From Planctomycetia bacterium (GTDB lineage: Bacteria > Planctomycetota > Planctomycetia > Planctomycetales > Planctomycetaceae): a stretch of DNA of 59,803 nucleotides. The position numbers were made by a program, and so were the translations under genes. Where the stretch lies: NCBI GenBank assembly GCA_026400935.1, contig JAPLNX010000518.1, positions 1 to 59,803 on the forward strand, in the 5' to 3' direction. Shown here piece by piece: positions 53,799 to 59,803 of this stretch. The notes beneath the pieces are model-generated. The model was not told where the DNA came from. It saw only the letters and a program-made list of their open reading frames with translations, and did no database searches. The first letter of the stretch is position 1. The number at the start of each line of letters is the position of its first letter.

Positions 53799-54641
53799 AT
53801 GTTGGTTCAGAATTCGCGCGGCGCAGCAGCCATGTCGTCGTGGTTTAATTTGTTGTTAGCTTTGTTTTTGATGACGTCAGGAGCTGCATCCACATGGGCT
53901 CAAGACGAGGCCGAGGAAACTGAAAAGCCTGCGGCTGCCGCAAAATCAGGGGCAGACGGTGAATCGGAGGCTGCTCCCGAAAAACAGAATATGCTCATGT
54001 GGCTGATCGAAACTTCGGGCTTCATCGGCCTGATCATTTTGGTCATTTCGATTTTCTTCGTGCACAGAACTGTGACATTGTTTCTGGAGATGCGTCCGGA
54101 GATCGTGATCCCGCCCGAGTTAGTGCAACAGTACGACGCGCTGCTAACAAAGAAAGATTTCAACGGAATTTACCAAGCATCCAAGCAAAGCGAATCGCCG
54201 CTTGGCCAGTTGGTCATCTCCGGCTTGACCGTCATGGCGTCGGGCATGGGCGAAGCGCGTGAAGCAATGGACCGCACCGGCGAAGCCATCACGGTGAAGA
54301 TGGAGCAACGCATCAGTATGTTGGCTGTGATCGGCTCGCTCGGTCCCATGATTGGCCTGCTCGGCACGTTGAAAGGAATGATTTCCAGCTTCAGTGTGAT
54401 CGCCACGTCAGGGACTCAACTGAAGGCGGCTGAAGTTGCCTCAGGAATTTCCGAAGCTCTCGTGCTCACGTTTGAAGGCGTCGCACTCTCAGTACCAGCG
54501 ATTTATCTGTTTGCTTTGTTCAAAGACCGTGTCGCGACGTTGAGCGTTGACGCTCAAAATTTAGCGGGCGAGTACGTCCGGAAAATTCACACATCGTACG
54601 CCAGCCGTGGAGCAACTCCGGGCGGTAGTACTCCGGCCTGA
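53799..54641 (+). CDS. MotA/TolQ/ExbB proton-channel family protein
   Basis: 280 residues from ATG at 53799, where GGGAG lies six bases upstream; an earlier in-frame start at 53625 lacks a site. A signal-like hydrophobic stretch (about 12-32, SSWFNLLLALFLMTSGAASTWA) precedes an acidic linker, then three membrane segments of the ExbB/TolQ fold: about 76-96 (ETSGFIGLIILVISIFFV), 168-190 (LAVIGSLGPMIGLLGTLKGMISSF) and 220-245 (ISEALVLTFEGVALSVPAIYLFALF). The GPMIGLLGTLKGM block is a family signature. It would form a proton channel with the two ExbD-like proteins next door. The N-terminal signal region is also seen in other exported ExbB types. Confidence 0.92.
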   Translation: MLVQNSRGAAAMSSWFNLLLALFLMTSGAASTWAQDEAEETEKPAAAAKSGADGESEAAPEKQNMLMWLIETSGFIGLIILVISIFFVHRTVTLFLEMRPEIVIPPELVQQYDALLTKKDFNGIYQASKQSESPLGQLVISGLTVMASGMGEAREAMDRTGEAITVKMEQRISMLAVIGSLGPMIGLLGTLKGMISSFSVIATSGTQLKAAEVASGISEALVLTFEGVALSVPAIYLFALFKDRVATLSVDAQNLAGEYVRKIHTSYASRGATPGGSTPA

Positions 54642-54676
54642 TGGTCACTTCAAATCATTTCTGAAGGGAGGCCGCA

Positions 54677-55129
54677 ATGTCCGCGAATTCTAGTGAAGGG
54701 TGTGAGCCAAATCTTACCCCGATGCTCGACATGGTTTTTCAGTTGGTCACGTTCTTCATGCTCGTGATCAACTTCAAAGGCGCTTCTCTGGATCAATCGT
54801 TGCAGTTGCCGGTAATGGGGTCTGCAAGGCCGCTCGAATGGAAGGGAGCACACGAACCGCTCATCCTGAATGTCGATCTGGAAGGTCGAGTGAAGGTCAA
54901 CGGCGTGCCGTTCCCTGCTGAGAAGTATGTGTCGAGCGAAGCTCGCGAACTCAAAGACAAACTGCGTGCGGCAGGTGAGAAAACCGACGGGGAACTTCCG
55001 GTCCCGGTTATTTTGCGAGCGGACAAAGGGGTTCGTTTTCATCTCATGAACCATGTCATCAAAGTCTGCCAAGATCAGGGCTATCGCCAGTTCTCACTCA
55101 GCGCGATGACCGGCAAGGAGGAGAAGTGA
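54677..55129 (+). CDS. ExbD/TolR family protein 1
   Basis: 150 residues, with a strong AAGGGAGG site. The N-terminus NLTPMLDMVFQLVTFFMLVINF carries the single membrane helix and its essential Asp (PMLDMVFQL is the ExbD/TolR signature, Asp at about 18). A periplasmic ExbD-like domain follows (about 60-145), ending VIKVCQDQGYRQFSLSAMTG, where ExbD has a similar beta-helix end. With ExbB it converts the proton gradient to movement of an envelope protein. The stop is one base before the next gene's ATG, so the two ExbD genes are coupled. Confidence 0.92.
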   Translation: MSANSSEGCEPNLTPMLDMVFQLVTFFMLVINFKGASLDQSLQLPVMGSARPLEWKGAHEPLILNVDLEGRVKVNGVPFPAEKYVSSEARELKDKLRAAGEKTDGELPVPVILRADKGVRFHLMNHVIKVCQDQGYRQFSLSAMTGKEEK

Positions 55130-55130
55130 C

Positions 55131-55646
55131 ATGAGTCGCCGCCATCGCCGCAAGACAAAGAAGGGTGTTGAACTGAACCTGGCCGCCATGCTCGACATGG
55201 CTTTTCAGTTGCTGACGTTCTTCATCCTCACATTTAAGCCAGCTCCTGTCGAAGGCCACCTCGCACTCAACATGCCGCCTCCAGTTCCGCAGACGAAAAT
55301 AGAACGCTCCGAAAACGTCGTCGAAGGGGGTGGGCCAAGCATTCAGCAAACCGAAGCGCTGCACCTGTTCGTGACAGCCAATGATCAAGGTGATGTCGAG
55401 CAGGTCAAACTCGAAAACAGCGTCATCGCATCGGGACAACTGACCGAGCCGATGAAGCTCGTCATCAACCGCCGCTTGAAATCACTGTTCGATCTGCAAC
55501 GAACGCCGTTTGATCGAATTCAGATTGAAGTTGATCGACGTCTGCGTTACGAAGAACTGATGAAGTTGATCGAAGTCTGTGCCAAACAGAAGCTGTCGGA
55601 CGGAACCTTCATGACCAAGATCAGCTTTGTGGAAATGGAACGCTAG
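55131..55646 (+). CDS. ExbD/TolR family protein 2
   Basis: 171 residues. The N-terminus is Lys/Arg-rich (RRHRRKTKKGVELNLAAMLDMAF), then the membrane helix LNLAAMLDMAFQLLTFFILTF, with the conserved Asp. The periplasmic part (about 60-171) is larger than the first ExbD's and contains an extra segment (NVVEGGGPSIQQTEALHLFVTANDQGDVEQV). It ends LIEVCAKQKLSDGTFMTKISFVEME. Two different ExbD-like partners next to one ExbB is common in planctomycetes and suggests a heteromeric channel. The start overlaps the region of the preceding stop, giving coupling. Confidence 0.92.
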   Translation: MSRRHRRKTKKGVELNLAAMLDMAFQLLTFFILTFKPAPVEGHLALNMPPPVPQTKIERSENVVEGGGPSIQQTEALHLFVTANDQGDVEQVKLENSVIASGQLTEPMKLVINRRLKSLFDLQRTPFDRIQIEVDRRLRYEELMKLIEVCAKQKLSDGTFMTKISFVEMER

Positions 55647-55776
55647 CACCGTCATTGATAAGGCGTTTATCTCGTTAGCCGCACCACAAATCGGCGCGCA
55701 CTCCGATGACGTAGCGGTTAAACAGCTCGTTCTTAGCCGTGCATAGTACGTATGTGAAATTGAATCGGAGGACATC

Positions 55777-56796
55777 ATGCGACGCCGTTTAGCACGTCCG
55801 TTCGGGAAGTCGATCTCGTCATCGAGACTGATCTCTTCGTTGATGGCGCTCGCTGTATTGTGGGCCTTGTATGGTCGATTCAAGGACCCGACGACTTGGG
55901 CCTGGATGACACACGAAAGTTTGGAAAGTGTCGCGTCTGGGGCTGAACCGTCGACATCGGCCAATAAATCTCAGGTAGCAGAGAGCAAACCAGAAACAAT
56001 CATTCCAGGCCCTAACGAAGAAGATGGCGATGCGCTGCTCAAGCTTCGTAAATCACTGAGCGTCGTCGAAGACAAGACGCCCTTGCAGCCGCATGAAATG
56101 CTGGCGTATTGGCAAATGCTGGCGTGGTCACGCACACGTCCGCTCGCAGACTTTGAGAAGACCGCTCAAAGGGACGTGCCTTTCGCTCAATTGTGGGCAG
56201 AACCAGACTTGTTTCGAGGTCACGCCATTCGTCTGCGGATGCACGTGCGACGTATTTTGAAGTTCACCGTTGAAGAAAATCCGCTTGGCTTGAAAGAAGT
56301 CTACGAGCTTTGGGGCTGGACCGAAGATTCTCGTTCGTACCCGTTTGTCGTGGTCTTGCCAGAGCTACCTGCCGGTTTGAAAGTTGGCACGGATGTCAGC
56401 GGTGAAGTGGTTTTTGTCGGCTATTTCTTGAAATGGATGAGCTATCAAACATTCGACACAAAGAAAGTGAATTACTCACCGTTGCTGGTGGGACGCTGTC
56501 GAACCGTCGCTGCGGCAGGACCACGCTCAGCGGCAACTGGTTGGGAAGCAGCGTTTCTGTTGATCGCAGCCGGAATCGGAGTATTGGGCTTCACGATTTG
56601 GTACTTCTTGAACTCCAGCAAACGCGGCCGCATGACATTGCCTCCGTCAGCCACACTGCCCGAATCGTTGCCGGAATCGTTCTTCAAGCACGCGGTACAA
56701 TCACGGAATGAAAGCGAATCGTTTTCGGATTCGGAACCTCGTCCCGCGTGGTTGCCGGTTGAGTCAGCGCCGGTTGTCGTTGGAAGCAAAGAGTAG
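55777..56796 (+). CDS. bitopic membrane protein, paralog of the gene at 52629
   Basis: 339 residues. Two membrane segments: about 16-34 (SLMALAVLWALYGRF) and about 258-280 (AAFLLIAAGIGVLGFTIWYFL), with a roughly 215-residue extracytoplasmic part. Shared blocks with the gene at 52629-53573 include FEKTAQRDVPFAQLWAEPDLFRGHAIRL, YELWGWTEDSRSYPFVVV, and VGYFLKWMSYQ (see that entry). It follows ExbD2 by 130 bp on the same strand and precedes a DedA gene. The C-terminus is Pro/Ser-rich. No known family. The two paralogs bracket the ExbBD genes, which suggests they act with it. Confidence 0.75.
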   Translation: MRRRLARPFGKSISSSRLISSLMALAVLWALYGRFKDPTTWAWMTHESLESVASGAEPSTSANKSQVAESKPETIIPGPNEEDGDALLKLRKSLSVVEDKTPLQPHEMLAYWQMLAWSRTRPLADFEKTAQRDVPFAQLWAEPDLFRGHAIRLRMHVRRILKFTVEENPLGLKEVYELWGWTEDSRSYPFVVVLPELPAGLKVGTDVSGEVVFVGYFLKWMSYQTFDTKKVNYSPLLVGRCRTVAAAGPRSAATGWEAAFLLIAAGIGVLGFTIWYFLNSSKRGRMTLPPSATLPESLPESFFKHAVQSRNESESFSDSEPRPAWLPVESAPVVVGSKE

Positions 56797-56826
56797 AATC
56801 GCGGTGAAGCCGCGAGTACGTTGCGG

Positions 56827-56873
56827 TAACGAGCCGATTGCTCACCGACGATCCGCGAAGCGACCGGCTCTAC
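56827..56873. repeat. weak inverted motif (GTAACGAGCCGATTGCTC)
   Basis: GTAACGAGCCGATTGCTC (about 56827-56842) faces GCGACCGGCTCTACGT (about 56859-56874) imperfectly, like the palindromic families in this window. It lies between the membrane protein gene and dedA. Confidence 0.35.
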
Positions 56874-56905
56874 GTAAAACCGAATCTTCGTGATGGAGTA
56901 CGTTG

Positions 56906-57583
56906 GTGGAACTTATGAAGCAGTTGATCGACTTGTTGCTGCATTTCGATCGGCATCTCGAAGTGATGCTCGATTGGATGGGGCCGTGGACTTACGTGGT
57001 TTTGCTCGCGATTGTGTTTTGCGAAACAGGACTCGTGGTCACGCCGTTCCTGCCCGGTGATTCGCTACTGTTTGCGGCAGGAGCGATTGCAGCCACGCAT
57101 GGCCTGTCGCTGCCTGTCTTGCTCGTCACGCTCGCCGTCGCGGCGATCTTGGGTGACGCACTAAATTACTTGATCGGCGCGAAATTCGGCGAACGATTTC
57201 TCGCGACACAAAAGCTCCCCTGGATTCGTAAAGAGCATCTCGATCAAACGCATGGCTTCTTTGAGCGATACGGCAACAAGACCATCGTCATTGCACGCTT
57301 TGTACCGATCGTCCGCACGTTCGCTCCGTTCGTGGCCGGCATCGGAAAGATGAGTTATCGCCAGTTCGCCGTCTACAACATCATCGGCGGCTGTGCCTGG
57401 GTGCTGATTTGCACAATGGTGGGCTACTTGTTTGGAAACATCCCGATCGTCAAAAACAATTTCTCCGTGGTCGTCCTCGGCATCGTTTTCGTGTCCGTGC
57501 TGCCGATCGTTTGGGAAATCTTCGCCAACTATCGCCGAGTCCGTGCTGCGAAACCCGCGAGCGATCAAACGCCTCTACTGTGA
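56906..57583 (+). CDS. DedA-family membrane protein
   Basis: 225 residues from GTG at 56906 (GGAG eight bases upstream); TTG at 56903 and ATG at 56915 are alternatives. The family pattern is clear: VFCETGLVVTPFLPGDSLLFAAG, GDALNYLIGAKFG, then FFERYGNKTIVIARFVPIVRTFAPFVAGIGKMSYRQFAVYNIIGG, in which ARFVPxxRTFxPxxAGxxxM is the DedA hallmark. Several membrane helices are visible. DedA proteins act in undecaprenyl-phosphate and phosphatidylethanolamine transport in some bacteria. Its position next to the ExbBD module and a VWA gene is of interest. Confidence 0.92.
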   Translation: MELMKQLIDLLLHFDRHLEVMLDWMGPWTYVVLLAIVFCETGLVVTPFLPGDSLLFAAGAIAATHGLSLPVLLVTLAVAAILGDALNYLIGAKFGERFLATQKLPWIRKEHLDQTHGFFERYGNKTIVIARFVPIVRTFAPFVAGIGKMSYRQFAVYNIIGGCAWVLICTMVGYLFGNIPIVKNNFSVVVLGIVFVSVLPIVWEIFANYRRVRAAKPASDQTPLL

Positions 57584-57756
57584 TCCGCGGTCTTTCGCTA
57601 CAAAACAATCCGGCTGGGCTCGTCTGAGACACGAAGAGAAACTGTGAATGCCCCCTCCTGTGATCCGCTAGTTTTGAACTGTGCCACACACTCGCCGCTC
57701 AAGGATGAACGGCATCGCTGCGTCGAATTAAATCATCGCCAGAGAAAGGAATCTCG

Positions 57757-59064
57757 GTGGACTCCGATCGGCCCGATATCGCCGACATCCTCAAAGAGAT
57801 TGAGGACGCAAATGCCTGGGTGGCAGCGAGCAACCTCGTACCGCTCGCTCACAAAACTTCTTGGCGAGTTGCCTGCCTATTCTGGCTACTCTCGCTGTCG
57901 CTGCATGTGACGTTGCTGGCGTTGGCATTTGTGTTTGGCGGTTCTCAGCCATACGGTCGCGGCGGTTTGCCTGAAGGGCTGTTTTTCTCCGCATCGTTTT
58001 CCACGGGCGAAATTGGTGCATCTGGCCGAGCAGACGGCAATCGTGAGATCGACACAACGATCAACAGTGATTCCGAATCAGCCGCCTCTTTGAATGTTCC
58101 TTTTCGCGTGGCCTCATCAGCGTCTATCACTCGACCATTGCTGACACTGACGCCAGCCGATCCAGAAACGGTCTTCAATGCCGAACCAACTGAGTCGCTC
58201 ACCGCAGAACTCTCCTCACTGCGGAATGCTCCGCAAGTTCGTTCGGCAACGCAACAACGTCCCGCAAACGAGCGGCGAGCAACAGCCAGATCAAACACCA
58301 TTGTCTTTCAAGACCGCGAATTGATCGACGACTCGCCAACGAATGAGATTGCGTCAATAGCCACTCTCGCAGAGCGGCTCAACAACGGCAATGAGCTCAG
58401 CGGAGCCAGCAACACCAGCCAGCAACATGGCCAAGGAACCAAGTCCAAGCGTCCCGGGCAAAGCAGCTCTCCAGCGAGTGATAGCGACAGCGGTTCAGGA
58501 ACGGGAACAGCTGACGGACATCGCACAACGTTTTTCGGCATCGGTGCGCAGGCCAAGCGGTTCATCTATGTCATCGACGCATCCGAGAGCATGCACCAAC
58601 ATCGAGCAATGCACGTTGCTCGTGAAGAATTGTGGGACAGCCTGCAAGAACTGACGGAGTCGGTGACGTTTCAAGTGATCTTCTTCAACCAGAAACAACA
58701 AGCTCTCAGCCGTCGCGGCGAACGGCCGAAGTTACTCGCTGCGACCGTCAGTAACCTCCGCCTCGCGAAGCAATTTCTCAGCAGCATTCAACCTGATTCC
58801 GGAACCGATCGACTCGCCGCGCTGACGCACGCCTTGTCTTTTGACCCCGACGTCATCTTCTTGCTAACGGATGCCGACGCTCCGGAACTCACTCCGAAAG
58901 ACCTTGCCGACATCCGCCGGCTCAACCGCCGCAAAGCGACCATTAACGTGGTCGAATTCGGCAAGCTACCGGCCATCGGCCAAGACAATTTCCTGAAAGC
59001 ACTCGCTCGCCAGCATGGCGGATTGCATCGGTATCACAACTTGGTTGCGCCGAATACACCGTAA
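57757..59064 (+). CDS. membrane-anchored VWA-domain protein
   Basis: 435 residues from GTG at 57757 with AGAAAGGA upstream. One membrane segment (about 37-60, VACLFWLLSLSLHVTLLALAFVF). A long, Ser/Asn/Gly/Thr-rich linker (about 65-250) is disordered. The VWA domain (about 255-430) has FIYVIDASESMHQHRAM as metal-site (DxSxS), then VIFLLTDADAPELTPKD. This resembles the C-terminal domain of the gene at 29167 in type, but the two chains are not close. A MIDAS-type protein binder is a good guess. It follows dedA by 173 bp, after which a hairpin terminator occurs. Confidence 0.85.
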   Translation: MDSDRPDIADILKEIEDANAWVAASNLVPLAHKTSWRVACLFWLLSLSLHVTLLALAFVFGGSQPYGRGGLPEGLFFSASFSTGEIGASGRADGNREIDTTINSDSESAASLNVPFRVASSASITRPLLTLTPADPETVFNAEPTESLTAELSSLRNAPQVRSATQQRPANERRATARSNTIVFQDRELIDDSPTNEIASIATLAERLNNGNELSGASNTSQQHGQGTKSKRPGQSSSPASDSDSGSGTGTADGHRTTFFGIGAQAKRFIYVIDASESMHQHRAMHVAREELWDSLQELTESVTFQVIFFNQKQQALSRRGERPKLLAATVSNLRLAKQFLSSIQPDSGTDRLAALTHALSFDPDVIFLLTDADAPELTPKDLADIRRLNRRKATINVVEFGKLPAIGQDNFLKALARQHGGLHRYHNLVAPNTP

Positions 59065-59081
59065 TGTGTCACGGGAAACAA

Positions 59082-59116
59082 CGGGGAACACCGCATCTGT
59101 GAAGCGGTGCTCCCCG
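59082..59116. terminator. bidirectional hairpin between the VWA gene and the gene at 59133
   Basis: CGGGGAACACCGC (59082-59094) pairs with GCGGTGCTCCCCG (59104-59116), with one mismatch, around nine bases. It lies 18 bp after the VWA stop and 16 bp before the other stop. Confidence 0.6.
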
Positions 59117-59132
59117 GTAACAGTGCGTGTTA

Positions 59133-59699
59133 TCAGCCGATCAACCCCAGCAGCGTGCTTGATGACACGAATAGCGGGTCGTTTTTGCGGCCGATGTCTT
59201 TCAACAGCGTGGCGGTGTAAGTCACGTTGAGATCAACCTTGACGATGGTCTTGTTACGAGCCAGGTCTTCGACGATAAACGTAAGAGTTACGAATTGCGT
59301 TCCGTCGGCGCGAGTATTCAGATTCGAGACGATCGACTTGTCGTTGAGCTTGATCGACTGCTGGAACTTTCTCGAACCGAAACTGTCATCGAGCAGCACT
59401 GCGTCAATCAGGAAGGTCGCACCGTTGTCGAGGTCCGCTTTGTTGATCGTGGTTGGCATGGTGGCATTCAGTTGCAAGCTCGGTGGAGTGTTGTCGCTGT
59501 AGACCAGCAGCGTACGCGGTTGGCCGAGCACCGTGCGAGTCAACAGATTCCAACCGTTCTTCAAAATGGTCGGTGAGGCATCGACGATGTATGCGCTGGG
59601 GCTATTGGCAGTCGCCGCGTAGCCGTAGGTCAGCTTGTATGGCCCATTGACGACCGGGTTGTAGTCTGTTGATTGTACGTAAGTTTTCCAGCAATTCAT
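59133..59699 (-). CDS. beta-rich hypothetical protein, possibly a C-terminal fragment
   Basis: 188 residues from ATG at 59699. A stop codon in frame lies 33 bases upstream (59733-59735), so the chain cannot extend far beyond this start. The sequence is strand-rich: GPYKLTYGYAATANSPSAYIVDASPT, then TLLVYSDNTPPSLQLNATMP, and NDKSIVSNLNTRADGTQFVTLTFIVEDLARNK. It ends DPLFVSSSTLLGLIG. There is no signal peptide, and no clear site precedes the ATG. The pattern looks like the last domains of a larger secreted protein whose front may be lost or in another frame beyond the edge. No function. Confidence 0.5.
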   Translation of the reverse strand: MNCWKTYVQSTDYNPVVNGPYKLTYGYAATANSPSAYIVDASPTILKNGWNLLTRTVLGQPRTLLVYSDNTPPSLQLNATMPTTINKADLDNGATFLIDAVLLDDSFGSRKFQQSIKLNDKSIVSNLNTRADGTQFVTLTFIVEDLARNKTIVKVDLNVTYTATLLKDIGRKNDPLFVSSSTLLGLIG

Positions 59700-59803
59700 G
59701 ATCGCGGCACGCGGTTTGCGCCAGAGATATTTTCAGATGTTCATCTGCCAATATTTCTGGGAGCGACAGGATGTCCGACGCTGTGGATCACGGATCGATT
59801 TCT

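Overview
This window looks like chromosomal DNA from a member of the Planctomycetota, with mid-50s GC by eye. The evidence is the gene content: twin-arginine Gfo/Idh/MocA oxidoreductases, a DUF1501 protein, a sialate-esterase/DUF1080 fusion, a DUF6807 (PmoA-like) protein, a very large secreted calcium-repeat protein that opens with the planctomycete VERMEDRALLS-type motif, FHA-free Ser/Thr kinases with planctomycete N-termini, stand-alone CoaB, and several VWA proteins. Genus cannot be fixed from the sequence alone.

Layout. Positions 1-806 hold what I read as the end of an integron gene-cassette array on the minus strand: a partial cassette ORF (1-103), a well-folded attC site (108-210), a zinc-ribbon cassette gene (222-467) and a weaker attC-like region (511-645). 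Positions 1081-9730 carry small accessory genes: a secreted or extracellular hypothetical, a UPF0060 membrane protein, a broken DUF4062 gene with a palindromic element inserted in frame, a glutamate-1-semialdehyde-type aminotransferase, a lipoprotein hydrolase, an isoprenylcysteine-methyltransferase-like membrane protein, a translationally coupled ClpP-like/YbaK pair, and a DUF6807/CoA-transferase pair. Positions 9897-12695 are a two-component system with an NtrC-type regulator that lacks GAFTGA. Core metabolism and replication follow: fructose-bisphosphate aldolase, an EamA transporter, holA, and divergently a phosphohexomutase-like pseudoenzyme, then a cyclic-nucleotide-domain Ser/Thr kinase.

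Positions 20193-35804 hold secreted and envelope genes: the 1311-residue RTX/Calx-beta protein, two Gfo/Idh/MocA enzymes, a lipase-like hydrolase, a TlpA-like thioredoxin, two convergent VWA proteins and a BON-domain protein. Positions 36295-47176 hold coaB, an M14 amidase-like peptidase, a pair of coiled-coil membrane proteins, an orphan M41-like HEAGH protein, the SIAE-DUF1080 fusion, a DUF1501 protein, guaB and a secreted cysteine-containing protein. Positions 47611-52606 hold bshB1, a MoaD/ThiS-like protein, a tungsten-type aldehyde ferredoxin oxidoreductase and bioA. Positions 52629-59064 hold an ExbB-ExbD-ExbD module bracketed by two paralogous membrane proteins, then a DedA protein and another VWA protein.

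The intergenic spaces are unusually rich in palindromic, MITE-like dispersed elements. I count about ten families, several present two or three times in this window, and one has landed inside a gene. No tRNA, rRNA, CRISPR array, transposase or prophage was seen. The most distinctive observations are the integron cassettes, the DUF4062 disruption, the phosphohexomutase pseudoenzyme with a Cys-rich N-terminus, the GAFTGA-less regulator, the aldehyde oxidoreductase with its own MoaD-like partner, and the paralog-bracketed ExbBD module.
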